A stretch of 64,000 nucleotides of DNA, from positions 1,599,441-1,663,440 of the forward strand of contig ML133495.1 of assembly GCA_003864495.1 (NCBI GenBank). The letters are read 5' to 3'. The first letter of the stretch is position 1, and each line of letters begins with the position of its first letter. Under the pieces are notes generated by a model. The model saw only the letters and a program-made list of their open reading frames with translations. It had not been told where the DNA came from and ran no database searches. Positions 13,301-23,706 of this stretch are shown here, piece by piece. Position numbers and translations under genes: made by a program. Source of the stretch: Nemopilema nomurai (taxonomy: Eukaryota > Cnidaria > Scyphozoa > Rhizostomeae > Rhizostomatidae).

Positions 13301-13796
13301 GCTGCATAGCGCTATAAAATACATTTTGAAACCTAGGAAAAGGTGTGGTTGATCAATCAGTGTCCATTTGGCGATAATGTGAGCTCTTATTTGGTAACGA
13401 TGCTTGGTGAAAAAACTGACCTATTTAGACATCTTGAATTCACTATACCATGTTATTTCTCTTGTTTAGCCTTGCTGGTTGAAATGTTGTTGGAGTTTAG
13501 GTACCTTTTTTTTAAGAAGTTGTATAGCTAGAGTTAGTTATTTTCCTTTTTTCCCTCTACATTGACATAACTTTCTTCATGAAGTAGTCGATCAATCGTG
13601 TAGAAGTATAGCACTAGCACGTGCAGCAACTTAATGATGTAAAACTAGTTGCAAAGCCCTCTGATATGTATAAAAAGATAACAAGCACGGTTGTGATGAA
13701 AAAGAGCTTTTGAAAAGGATATTTTGCTAAAGGGTGGTCAATCTTCGTTTTGCTTTTCTGCTCCCGCAGCTTACGGAGCCCCCTTTTGGTGTCCAT
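4379..13796 (-). CDS. ZNF830: ZNF830 (CCDC16)-like zinc-finger and coiled-coil protein, 10 exons, 260 aa
   Basis: Coding exons in transcript order: 13796-13723, 13008-12909, 11206-11168, 10254-10221, 9985-9920, 7316-7247, 6020-5939, 5652-5575, 4899-4823, 4541-4379. They sum to 783 bases with every phase compatible. Residues 20-31 read DHPLAKYNNLGQ and lead into a C2H2 finger (C34, C37, H50, H56), matching the ZNF830 N-terminus. Two Phe-Phe motifs follow (LPADFFDEG 102-110, LPEGFFDDA 142-150), then VRKVEYVDKK..EWEQFQK and VSENLQAEEEDE. The C-terminus is an acidic coiled coil ending DDMLNWRAKKA. The family is nuclear and linked to pre-mRNA processing and early embryonic proliferation. The protein is shorter than human (about 370 aa), lacking much of the linker; a missed exon between 10255 and 11167 is possible. 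Human ZNF830 is, as I recall, intronless. Intron 1 is best read as U12-type AT-AC, and intron 6 starts with GC. Confidence 0.9.
7245..7246 (-). promoter_or_regulatory. GC splice donor of ZNF830 intron 6
   Basis: Exon 6 ends GATGAAAG and the intron begins GCAAGA, the usual context of rare GC-AG introns. Joining to exon 7 (6020) keeps frame and gives DESSSTTAPV. No GT at a workable position gives the conserved continuation. Confidence 0.7.
10445..10589. mobile_element. 145-bp MITE with TTA target-site duplication
   Basis: The ends are imperfect inverted repeats. The left end reads AGCCCAATCTCCACTAGGCG and the reverse complement of the right end reads AGCCCAATCTCAACAAGGCG; both continue into GAAAATTGT. 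TTA flanks both sides (10442-10444 and 10590-10592). A 3-bp TWA duplication is typical of PIF/Harbinger non-autonomous elements. There is no coding capacity. It lies in ZNF830 intron 3. Confidence 0.75.
10920..10968. repeat. perfect 20-bp inverted repeat (hairpin)
   Basis: Arms 10920-10939 and 10949-10968 are perfect reverse complements (core AATAAAATTCAATTTAATA) around a 9-base AT loop, inside ZNF830 intron 3. It could be the remnant of a short AT-rich palindromic element. Both strands carry AATAAA-type words there, so it might also affect antisense or premature polyadenylation. Confidence 0.8.
13009..13722 (-). other. candidate U12-type AT-AC intron (ZNF830 intron 1)
   Basis: Directly after codon 24 plus two bases, the minus strand reads ATATCCTTTTC (13722 downward), the consensus donor of AT-AC U12 introns. 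The other end has a branch-like TTTTCCTTTAC with its A at 13019. The intron ends CTTAC at 13009, with the splice junction 10 bases past that A. This splice restores the family sequence PLAKYNNLGQ and the correct frame. Plain GT-AG choices nearby either insert about ten unrelated residues, shift the frame, or meet a stop. Confidence 0.8.
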
Positions 13797-15387
13797 CTTG
13801 TCACTTCGTTGGTTGAACGGCCACCATTATGCCATTTCAAACACTAGTTTGGATCCCTGTATGCTAACAACATTGGTCGGTGCGAGGCAGGCTGACAATG
13901 GCTACTTATTGTCATCACCGATCAGTGATTGTCATAATTAGTCCAAACCCCAAACACCTGTTCCTCCCATCCATTAATTTGCACAAATATTAGAATGTCG
14001 TTCGCCAGATAGCGGACCGAATTCCCCCCCTTCAGAGATGTGAGCAACTGATGGCACCTTTGAGACACCTTCATTTTCCATCATTTTAGATTTAAGCAGC
14101 TCTCTGGTGCGAAATGATCACTGGAGAGGGCCTTTAACAGCTGGGCACCTTGAAAACATAACAAAATCGGCATAACATTCGAAACATAGTCTGGCCAATC
14201 AATTAGAATTAATTTTGGACGGGAAAGGGCCTGATCTAATACTGCAGGGCCTGCCATGCCCCCCCCCCCACACTTTTTGCAGAGCTAAATATTTTTAAGG
14301 CCATGTAGTAAGAAAGAATTATATAAGTAGAAAGAAAGGAGGTCAAATATCTGTAATTTATTTTGCTTAGAAAGGGCCCTCGCTATGATTTTATTATTAA
14401 AATATCTAAAAGACGCGAAATTTGCTAAAATATGAATCGCAGTTGAGGTGCAAACGTAAAATGTAATTTTGGGATCAAAATAATTCTCTAAGTTGTCTTT
14501 AACTTTTCACGAGAAATGAAGTCTATTTTAAAAAGGTGAATAAGTACGAATGGTCTAATGCTAAAAATAGGAAATGCATTCATTGCTGGAAGCAAACAAC
14601 AACACCAATACTTTACAATGTTTACCAATACGTACCAATACAATTTTTGCAAACAGATTTTGTCAAATAATACCAAGCCTTATGTAATTGCCTAATCCCA
14701 TTTCGTAGATGTAGTTTTATCGGTTAATGTTTCCTTAACCATGTTTTCCGTAATCCGCGTTTCCTTCATTTTTTTTCTTCCGTACTATTTTGCATGCTTG
14801 TTTAATATCAAATAATTTGGCTCAAAAGACGATTCTAAAAGTTTAGAACATCTTTATCAAAACTTTAGGACATGAAGGTAAAAGAGAGCTTGAAGATATT
14901 CCACTGATTTTTTTCTTTTTAAAACTATTCTGGATGGTTTGTAACAGCATCCCTAGAATGACACGTGTTTAAAACTTCTCTCTGGTGGTGGTCTTTACTA
15001 AACCCTTTCATACAGTGGTGTAGTGCTATAAAAATAACAAGGGGGCTCTTGCACAAAATGTTGCAAAAAACAATAGCAAAAGTAGTGATTGAGGGCGAAT
15101 TTTCTATATGAGGCCGATTTGATCATGTTCTTAGTGCTTAGAGACCGTTGATAAACAGCTTGGCACGGGAGATAGTTGTGGGAGATGGAAGCCAGAAGTT
15201 GATACTAAAGCTGCTCATAGGGAAAATTATACTACTGATGGTAGAACTGATTGGAAGAATTAGCCATTGTCTGGCATATTTGGCAACAAGTTGGTCTAGG
15301 TTTTCAACAATGCATCAATTTCAACAGAGTTCTTACATGTAACTTCTTTCAATTATCCTTATGAAATGCTATAGCAATATTTTCTTT
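13797..15387. other. intergenic stretch upstream of ZNF830
   Basis: This holds the presumed ZNF830 promoter just above 13796 and then AT-rich sequence. There is no clear TATA box. A poly-C run lies near 14261-14271. Short frames at 14488-14676 and 15148-15342 have no recognisable domain and no splice partners that I could see. Confidence 0.45.
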
Positions 15388-15980
15388 CTTGTCATACTAC
15401 TGGTAGAATTAATTGTTAATATTACATTTGACAACAAGGCTAGAGAAAAATGTAAGAAAACGACCCCAAAGTAAAAAAAACTCAAATTAGAAATTATTAC
15501 GAGACATCTTTTTTTTGCAGCCAGACTTCGGGAAAATACAATTTCATTACAAATTAGATCCTGGCATATGCAAGGATAATAAAAGGAAAATGATCTCAGT
15601 AACAAATATAACTTTTAACTGAATTTTCAATTTAACGTCTAACAGTTCAAAAAATGAATGATAAAAAGATACGTTTCTGACTCTAGAAATAGACTAAAAC
15701 ACAGGTTACAAGATCTATGTAATAATAATAGCATTAACAATATTAATAATGATGATAATAGAACGAATATTTATGCAGAATAAACACTTCAACAATTATA
15801 AAATTGCTGTTATCACTATGTCTCCTGTGCCCTAAACCTTAAATGAAATTGAAAAAAAAATTACATTAAAGCAGTTAAAAAAATCTTACAAGAATAAAAT
15901 CTATAAAACCTTATGCCATAGAGAGATGAATTAATGTTTCTTTACAGTCAATAAAAATAGCAGACCAAAAAAACTTGTTT

Positions 15981-16076
15981 GGGGCATAGTTTGGTGAAAT
16001 GTATCAATAGTGGAATCAATTGTAAAAAGGGGCATAGTTTGGTGAAATGTATCAATAGTGGAATCAATTGTAAAAA
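15981..16076. repeat. 48-bp direct duplication
   Basis: A 48-base unit beginning GGGGCATAGTTTGGTGAAAT is present twice in perfect tandem (15981-16028, 16029-16076). It occurs only in the first, longest sulfotransferase repeat unit and is absent from the matching places near 18860 and 21660. Confidence 0.9.
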
Positions 16077-16791
16077 GAGCAATCGACTGGTAATATACTT
16101 TCTGTTATGGGAAGCTCTATCCTAGTTGCCAAACATACATGTAACAGAAAGATATAGACAGACAGTCCTCCACGCTCTGCAGAACACAGAAAGTTCAGAA
16201 GCATAACAGTACTTTTTACGTCATAACTTATAGCTCTCATATAAAAAAATCTATACGAGAATCAGATCCTTGCAAAGACTCGAAGATGGTCAATTCATGG
16301 TATCCTTCCAGTAAGGGAATCACATCCGAGAAATTCTACACTAATCTTTGTTTCGAATAAAACAATGGACTATGGAAATCCAGGAATAAGCTTTAGCTTT
16401 CTTTGTATTCCACTCAACAAGTGGTGACCTTGAGACTTCGAAAACCAGTTCAAGCCAAGGCCTATCCGGAAAAGGTATGTTTCAAGCCTTCTAGCATTAG
16501 TACCTTTGCTTCTAAAATGGAAAAACTCAATAAATTGAAAGCAAAGGATCCGTTCTTAAATGATTCGCTCTTCTGTCAATCGAAGTTCCCAGTTGTAATT
16601 GCATTTTTTTGAAGTCTGATTCATCAATCCAAAAATAATTTAGTAAACGAACGAGCGGACGAGCGTTGTCACCGACTGTCTTTTATTAAATTGACTCTTT
16701 TTTCATAACTTGTTTGGTAACTCGTAATGCAGTCTCCTTCTAACAGATTTTCTACAACATAGGTTGCTCCACATCAATCCGCTTTTGAAAC

Positions 16792-17738
16792 ATGGCTTCC
16801 ATTAGTGCAGTGAGACTGTCGGACGAGGAAGCAAAAAGGGTGAGGAGTGCCTACCCTCCTGAATGTCCCGAAGTTGCAATGATCAGATCGGTACCTGGTA
16901 ATTATGTCTACCCAGAATCATTTCTGGAGTACAAAGACCAATTCAAAGGCTGGCATGTGCGACAAGATGACACTTACGTTTTGGGATTTCTAAAGACTGG
17001 AACAACATGGACACAAGAGTTGGTTTGGTGCATCCAGAATGGCTTTGACGTCGAGAAGGCTAAATCTGTAACGTGGGCACTGAGAACCCCTTGGTTGGAA
17101 GCACCCTTGTTCTTTCACGTGATAAAGGACATAGTTCCTGTTGTGGAAAGCAAGTACCTGGAAAGTCTTGAGAACATGGCTTCACCGAGGGTCTTCAAGA
17201 GTCACCTTCCATTTTGCCTTCTTCCCGACAATCTGTTGGAGAAGAGTAAATCAGTCATATGTTTACGAAACCCAAAAGATACCCTAGTTTCTTTTTATTA
17301 TCACCAAAACACCTTCGGCTTAGTGCGCTCCATTGACAATTTCAAAACCTTTTTTTACCTCTTTATGGATAACCTTACCTTCTTCTCCTCTTATTTTGAC
17401 CATATTGCTGAACTATGGAGCAAAAGAAAGCACCCCGTTTGTTTTTTTACGAAGAAATGAAGGCTGACTTGGTTGGCAGTGTCAGGAAGGTAGCAAAGTT
17501 TCTGGAAAAGGAAATTACAGATGAACAAATGGAGATTCTACTTGACCATTTGAGTTTTAACAAGATGAAAGTGAACATTGTCATGGATCTGAAGAAAATA
17601 AAAGAGGATGGACACTTTTTTCGGAAAGGCCAAATAGGTGATTGGAAGAATCACTTCACTGATGATATGAATAAACGAATGGATGAGGCAATTGGAAAAT
17701 ATTTCAAGCCAATTGGGCTAGAGTTTATCTATGAGTGA
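16792..17738 (+). pseudogene. cytosolic sulfotransferase (SULT), frameshifted copy 1
   Basis: The copy starts at 16792 like its two intact neighbours and is almost identical to them through the 3'-phosphate motif RNPKDTLVSFYYH. Relative to copy 2, seven bases are missing just after the codons for KRKHP (about 17436), so the first frame stops at 17460 after 222 codons. Sequence homologous to the rest (FYEEMKADLVG to GLEFIYE) continues in another frame to 17738. The PAPS-binding FPKTGTTW is FLKTGTTW here, and three further bases are missing after MKVN. The segment for residues about 172-213 is strongly diverged from copy 2 although both flanks are nearly identical. The break could be a recent null allele or assembly error, but the loss of the motif proline argues for decay. 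Confidence 0.85.
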
Positions 17739-19583
17739 ATAACAAAGAACACGTAGACAGTGTGTAAAGAAGGAATGGGCCCCTTGATTTAGAAAAAGAA
17801 TATAACTTTAAACATTCATGATAAAACGTTAAAATGGTCAATGTTCGCTTTATTTTCTTTGTCCACTGATAGGAACCCAACTGCTAGTGTTCCCTTCATC
17901 CATTTATGTTGGTGTGGATGGGAGGAAGGCGGGTTTTCCCTTTGCCTTCGAGATTGACTACCCATTTAGTTTTCGCAATCTACCCAACCCCCGGCTCAGT
18001 AATCCTCCCGTTTTGGAGATATCAACTTGTGGTAGTCAATGTTCCTACCTGCTGCAAGGCTTATGTGGAATTTAAGTATGACAGTCTGTCAGGCTAGATT
18101 TATCTGTAGTCGCCGTATTCAAAGGAGGTTTGTGTCAAATGTTTACATATTCGTCCCTGTCGCCGGTCCTTTCTTGCTTTCAGTCTTTGTAATCGAGAAT
18201 GTTCAAGATCTTTTCCAACCATAATACCTTAATAAACTGCTTAACAAACGGCGACGCTTCGTTGTTCTCGAAGATTATTAGTTTAAAATCAAGTTCATGC
18301 GAATTGCGAGACTGCAAATCACGTTAGGTATGACTTACTGATTGCAATGCTGCTTTATAGGTATCTGGCTGCTAATTTACTTTCCGGGGCGGACGAACAT
18401 AGCTCTACCAACATATCTTTGGTAGGCGATACTTGGGTGTCAATCTTTTGGTTACAGGTTTTCGTTTTAATGGGGTGTCGAATTGTTGCATGCAGTCCAT
18501 TTGAAATCCATTTATAAGACTATGGCCATTCGCACCTATTTGTCATACTACTGGTAAATTTAAATGTAAATTTGAAATTTGACAACAACGCTAAGGAAGA
18601 CCAGAAAATTGACACCAAAGGAAAACGTCCAAGTTACTAATTGTTCCGCTATTCCTTTTTTGAAGCAAGACTTCGAAAAATACAATTTCATTACAAATTA
18701 GATCCTGGCATATGCAAGGAAAACGAAAGGAAAATTATGTCAATAACAAATAGAATTTTAACTGAGTTTTCAATTTAACTTTTAACAGATCAAAAAGGAA
18801 TGATAGAGAGAAATGCTTCTGACTCTAAAAATAGACTAGGCCCGGGTCCCAAGGTTGTAAGGAGAGCAATCAGTTGATAATAAATATTTCTGTTGTGGAA
18901 AGCTTTATCTTGGTTGCCAAACTCATCTGACTGAATGATATAGCCACGGAGTCCTTAACGCTCTGCAGAAAACAGTTTTTTTCAGAAGTAAAATATTATT
19001 TTTTGAGTTACAACTTGAAGCTAACTTAAAAAAATCTATACGAAAATCAGATCCTTACAAAAATTCGCAAATGGCCAATTCATGTTATCCTTCCACTCAT
19101 AGCACCATGTCTCAGAAATTCAACAAACATTGGTATTTCGAATATAACGATGGATTATGGAAATCCATGCAACGAATGTTCTGCGGTTTAAGCTTTCTTT
19201 GTTGTCCACTAAATACGAGGTGACCTTCAGGCCTCGAAAAACAGTTCAAGTCAAGGCCTATCCAGGAAAGGAATGTTAAAAGTTTTCTAGTATTAGTACA
19301 TTTGCTTCTCAAAGTAACTCAATAAATTGAAAGGAAAAGATTTGTTCTTAAATGATTCGCTCTTCTGTCAATCGAAGTTCCCAGTTGTAATTGCATTTTT
19401 TTGAAGACTGATTCGTCAATCCAAAAATAATTTAGTAAACGAACGAGCGGACGAGCGTTGTCACCGACTGTCTTTATTTTAATTAACTCCATTTTCATAA
19501 CTTGTTTGATAACTCGTAATGCAGTCTCCTTCTAACAGATTTTCTCCAACATAGGTTGCTCCACATCAATCCGCTTTTGAAAC

Positions 19584-20537
19584 ATGGCTTCCATTAGTGC
19601 AGTGAGACTGTCGGACGAGGAAGCAAAAAGGGTGAAGAATGCATACCCTCCTGAATGTCCCGAAGTTGCAATGATCAGATCGGTACCTGGTAATTATGTC
19701 TACCCAGAATCATTTCTGGAGTACAAAGACCAATTCAAAGGCTGGCATGTGCGACAAGATGACACTTACGTTTTGGGATTTCCAAAGACTGGAACAACAT
19801 GGACACAAGAGTTGGTTTGGTGCATCCAGAATGGCTTTGACGTCGAGAAGGCTAAATCTGTAACGTGGGCACTGAGAACCCCTTGGTTGGAAGCACCCTT
19901 GCTCTTTCACGTGATAAAGGACATAGTTCCTGTTGTGGAAAGCAAGTACCTGGAAAGTCTTGAGAACATGGCTTCACCGAGGGTCTTCAAGAGTCACCTT
20001 CCATTATGCCTTCTTCCCGACAATCTGTTGGAGAAGAGTAAATCAGTCATATGTTTACGAAACCCAAAAGATACCCTAGTTTCTTTTTATTATCATCAAA
20101 AGCTGATGAATCCCGTACGTTTTATAGATAATTTCCCGACATATTTTGACCTGTTCATGGCTAATCTTACCTATTATTCTCCATACTTCAATTTCGTTGC
20201 TCAATTATGGGAAAAAAGAAAGCATCCCAATGTTTGTGTTTTGTTTTACGAAGAAATGAAGGCTGACTTGGTTGGCAGTGTCAGGAAGATAGCAAAGTTT
20301 CTGGAAAAGGAAATTACAGATGAACAAATGGAGATTCTTCTTGACCATTTGAGTTTTAACAAGATGAAAGTTAACCCCTCTGTGATCATGAAGAAAAGGG
20401 GAAAGGAGGGACACTTTTTTCGGAAAGGCCAAATAGGTGATTGGAAGAATCACTTCACTGATGATATGAATAAACGAATGGATGAGGCAATTGGAAAATA
20501 TCTCAAGCCAATTGGGCTAGAGTTTTTCTATGAATGA
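19584..20537 (+). CDS. cytosolic sulfotransferase (SULT family), copy 2, intact, 317 aa
   Basis: This single-exon frame encodes a PAPS-dependent sulfotransferase that moves sulfonate from PAPS to a small hydroxyl or amine acceptor in the cytosol. Family landmarks are in order: the 5'-phosphosulfate loop FPKTGTTW (66-73), catalytic His138 in PRVFKSHLP, the 3'-phosphate motif RNPKDTLVSFYY (159-170), and RKGQIGDWK (280-288). There is no signal peptide or membrane segment, and length is normal for SULT1-type enzymes. The start is well placed (AAACATGG) and conserved in all three copies. Vertebrate SULT genes are split by introns; this one has none in its coding region. The acceptor cannot be inferred. 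A candidate AATAAA lies far downstream at 21030-21035. Confidence 0.93.
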   Translation: MASISAVRLSDEEAKRVKNAYPPECPEVAMIRSVPGNYVYPESFLEYKDQFKGWHVRQDDTYVLGFPKTGTTWTQELVWCIQNGFDVEKAKSVTWALRTPWLEAPLLFHVIKDIVPVVESKYLESLENMASPRVFKSHLPLCLLPDNLLEKSKSVICLRNPKDTLVSFYYHQKLMNPVRFIDNFPTYFDLFMANLTYYSPYFNFVAQLWEKRKHPNVCVLFYEEMKADLVGSVRKIAKFLEKEITDEQMEILLDHLSFNKMKVNPSVIMKKRGKEGHFFRKGQIGDWKNHFTDDMNKRMDEAIGKYLKPIGLEFFYE

Positions 20538-22378
20538 ATAACAAAGAACACGTAGACAGTGTGTAAAGAAGGAATGGGCCCCTTGATTTAGAAAAAGAAT
20601 ATAACTTTAAACATTCATGATAACACGTTAAAATGGTCAATGTTCGCTTTATTTTCTTTGTCCACTGATAGGAACCCAACTGCTAGTGTTCCCTTCATCA
20701 ATTTATGTTGGTGTGGATGGGAGGAAGGCGGGTTTTCCCTTTGCCTTCGAGATTAACTACCCATTTAGTTTTCGCAATCTACCCAGCTCCCGGCTCAGTA
20801 ATCCTACCGTTTTGGAGATAGTAACTTGAAGTAGTCAATGTTCCTACCTACTGCAAGGCTTATGTTGAATTTAAGTATGACAGTCTGCCAGGCTAGATTT
20901 ATCTGTAGTCGCCATATTCAAAGGATGTTTGTGTCAAAGGTTTACATATTCGTCCCTGTCGCCGGTCCTTTCTTGCACTCAGTCTTTGTAATCGAGAATG
21001 TTCAAGATCCTTTCCAACCATAATACCTTAATAAACTGCTTAACAAACGGCGACGCTTCGTTGTTCTCGAAGATTATTAGTTTAAAATCAAGTTCATGCG
21101 AATTGCGAGACTGCAAATCACATTAGGTATGACTTACTGATTGCAATGCTGCTTTATAGGTATCTGGCTGCTAATTTACTTTCCGGGGCGGACGAACATA
21201 GCTCTACCAACATATCTTTGGTAGGCGATACTTGGGTGTCAATCTTTTGGTTACAGGTTTTCATTTTAATGGGGTGTCGAATTGTTGCATGCAGTCCATT
21301 TGAAATCCATTTATAAGACTATGGCCATTCGCACCTATTTGTCATACTACTGGTAAATTTAAATGTAAATTTGAATTTGACAACAACGCTAAGGAAGCCC
21401 GGAAAAATGACACCAAAGGAAAACGTCCAAGTTTGGAATTGTTCCGCTACATCCCCTTTTTGAATCAAGACTTCGGAAAAATACAATTTCATTAGAAATA
21501 AGATCCTGGCAAATGCAAGGAAAACGAAAGGAAAATTATGTCAGTAACAAATAGAATTTTGACTGAGTTTTCAATTTAACTTTTAACAGATCAAAAAGGA
21601 ATGATAGAGAGAAATGCTTCTGACTCTAAAAATAGACTAGGCCCGGGTCCCAAGGTTGTAAGGAGAGCAATCAGTTGATAATAAATATTTCTGTTGTGGA
21701 AAGCTTTATCTTGGTTGCCAAACTCATCTGACTGAATGATATAGCCACGGAGTCCTTAACGCTCTGCAGAAAACAGTTTTTTTCAGAAGTAAAATATTAT
21801 TTTTTGAGTTACAACTTGAAGCTAACTTAAAAAAATCTATACAAAAATCAGATCCTTACAAAAATTCGCAAATGGCCAATTCATGGTATCCTTCCACTCA
21901 TAGCACCATGAAATTCAACAAACATTGGTATTTCGAATATAACGATGGATTATGGAAATCCATGCAACGAATGTTCTGCGGTTTTAGCTTTCTTTGTTGT
22001 CCACTAAATACGAGGTGACCTTCAGGCCTCGAAAAACAGTTCAAATCAAGGCCTATCCAGGAAAGGAATGTTAAAAGTTTTCTAGTATTAGTACATTTGC
22101 TTCTCAAAGTAACTCAATAAATTGAAAGTAAAAGATTTGTTCTTAAATGATTCGCTCTTCTGTCAATCGAAGTTCCCAGTTGTAATTGCATTTTTTTGAA
22201 GACTGATTCATCAATCCAAAAATAATTTAGTAAACAAATGAGCGGACGAGCGTTGTCACCGACTGTCTTTATTTAAATTGACTCTTTTTTCATAACTTTT
22301 TTGGTAACTTGTAATGCAGTCTCCTTCTAACAGATTTTCTACAACATAGGTTGCTCCACATCAATCCGCTTTTGAAAC

Positions 22379-23335
22379 ATGGCTTCCATTAGTGCAGTGA
22401 GACTGTCGGACGAGGAAGCAAAAAGGGTGAGGAGTGCCTACCCTCCTGAATGTCCCGAAGTTGCAATGATCAGATCGGTACCTGGTAATTATGTCTACCC
22501 AGAATCATTTCTGGAGTACAAAGACCAATTCAAAGGCTGGCATGTGCGACAAGATGACACTTACGTTTTGGGATTTCCAAAGACTGGAACAACATGGACA
22601 CAAGAGTTGGTTTGGTGCATCCAGAATGGCTTTGACGTCGAGAAGGCTAAATCTGTAACGTGGGCACTGAGAACCCCTTGGTTGGAAGCACCCTTGCTCT
22701 TTCACGTGATAAAGGACATAGTTCCTGTTGTGGAAAGCAAGTACCTGGAAAGTCTTGAGAACATGGCTTCACCAAGGGTCTTCAAGAGTCACCTTCCATT
22801 TTGCCTTCTTCCCGACAATCTGTTGGAGAAGAGTAAATCAGTCATATGTTTACGAAACCCAAAGGATACCCTTGTGTCTTTTTATTATCACCAAAAGCTT
22901 ATGAATCCCGTACGTTTTATAGACGATTTTCCGACATTTTTTGACATGTTCATGGGTAATCTGTTGTATTGCGATTCATACTTTGACTATGTTTCTCAAG
23001 TGTGGGAAAAAAGGCAGCATCCTAATATTTGCATTTTGTTCTACGAAGAGATGAACGCCGACCTGACTATTTGTGTCAGGAAGGTAGCAAAATTTCTGGA
23101 GAAGGAAATCACAGATGATCAAGTGGAAACTTTGCTTGACCATTTGAGTTTCAGCAAGATGAAGGTTAACCACTCTGTTTTCAGAAAAAAAGAGGAAAAG
23201 GAGGGGCACTTTATTCGCAAGGGGCAAATAGGAGATTGGGAAGATCATTTCAATGATGACATGAATAAACGAATGGATTTCGAGGCAGTGGAAAAGTATT
23301 TCGAGCCAAATGGGCTAGAGTTTACCTATGAATGA
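22379..23335 (+). CDS. cytosolic sulfotransferase (SULT family), copy 3, intact, 318 aa
   Basis: This single-exon sulfotransferase is nearly identical to copy 2 for about 180 residues, including FPKTGTTW, the His138 motif and the RNPKD motif. It then diverges in protein and DNA (FIDDFPTFFDMFMGNLLYC, later EEKEGHFIRKGQIGDWEDHF). RKGQIGDW is kept, but the Lys of GDWK is Glu, and one extra residue lies near the end (RMDFEAVEKYFEP). Its 3' flank is unrelated to those of copies 1 and 2. An ATTAAA sits 70 bases after the stop. The abrupt change from near identity to divergence points to gene conversion or crossover inside the coding region. It probably has an acceptor range different from copy 2. 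Confidence 0.93.
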   Translation: MASISAVRLSDEEAKRVRSAYPPECPEVAMIRSVPGNYVYPESFLEYKDQFKGWHVRQDDTYVLGFPKTGTTWTQELVWCIQNGFDVEKAKSVTWALRTPWLEAPLLFHVIKDIVPVVESKYLESLENMASPRVFKSHLPFCLLPDNLLEKSKSVICLRNPKDTLVSFYYHQKLMNPVRFIDDFPTFFDMFMGNLLYCDSYFDYVSQVWEKRQHPNICILFYEEMNADLTICVRKVAKFLEKEITDDQVETLLDHLSFSKMKVNHSVFRKKEEKEGHFIRKGQIGDWEDHFNDDMNKRMDFEAVEKYFEPNGLEFTYE

Positions 23336-23404
23336 AAAGAAAACAGAAGAACTTAGCTTGGGGAAAAGAAGGCGTGGAATTTTGACTTGGAAGCTTTCGC
23401 ATTT

Positions 23405-23410
23405 ATTAAA
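23405..23410 (+). promoter_or_regulatory. candidate polyadenylation signal of sulfotransferase copy 3
   Basis: ATTAAA lies about 70 bases after the stop at 23335 and is followed by T-rich sequence with TTGTT words. It is the second commonest animal poly(A) hexamer; support is positional only. Confidence 0.4.
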
Positions 23411-23706
23411 CCACTCCTTGTTTCTTAAATGCTTGTTCTATTTTTGTTGTACATTCAGTGTTATTTGACTCCTAGTGCGTATAATACCCTTTCTTTTGGA
23501 GTTGTTTTCGGGTAGGATGATTCTGGCTTGGTTTCATCGCCTTCTGTCTGGATGCTGTGGTTGTTATTAAATTCATTATTTTGTCTTTTGCTACCCAAAA
23601 TCGAATTGTTTCATGCACGGTCGTGGGCAAGCCTTCGGGCGCTTCATTATTTCTGGAGTATCAAATCCGAAAGACATTTAGCGTAGTTGTGATCGTGGCT
23701 GGAAAG

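Larger units (their letters stand above)
15388..23335 (+). repeat. tandem array of three sulfotransferase repeat units
   Basis: Unit 1 starts near 15388, unit 2 near 18541 and unit 3 near 21337, each opening with a TTGTCATACTACTGGTA-like word. Start codons are spaced 2792 and 2795 bases. The 1.0-kb segment upstream of genes 2 and 3 is almost identical between units. The same segment before gene 1 is alignable but more diverged and carries about 300 extra bases, including a 48-bp tandem duplication. The 3' flanks of genes 1 and 2 (to about 18540 and 21336) match closely; gene 3's 3' flank is unrelated. This fits unequal crossing-over that copied an upstream segment plus gene, followed by partial homogenisation. 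Confidence 0.9.

Noticed and set aside
19112..19312. Minus-strand 66-aa frame repeated at 21898-22107.
   Set aside because: Both are in the duplicated upstream blocks of the sulfotransferase array, so their similarity only reflects the DNA duplication.
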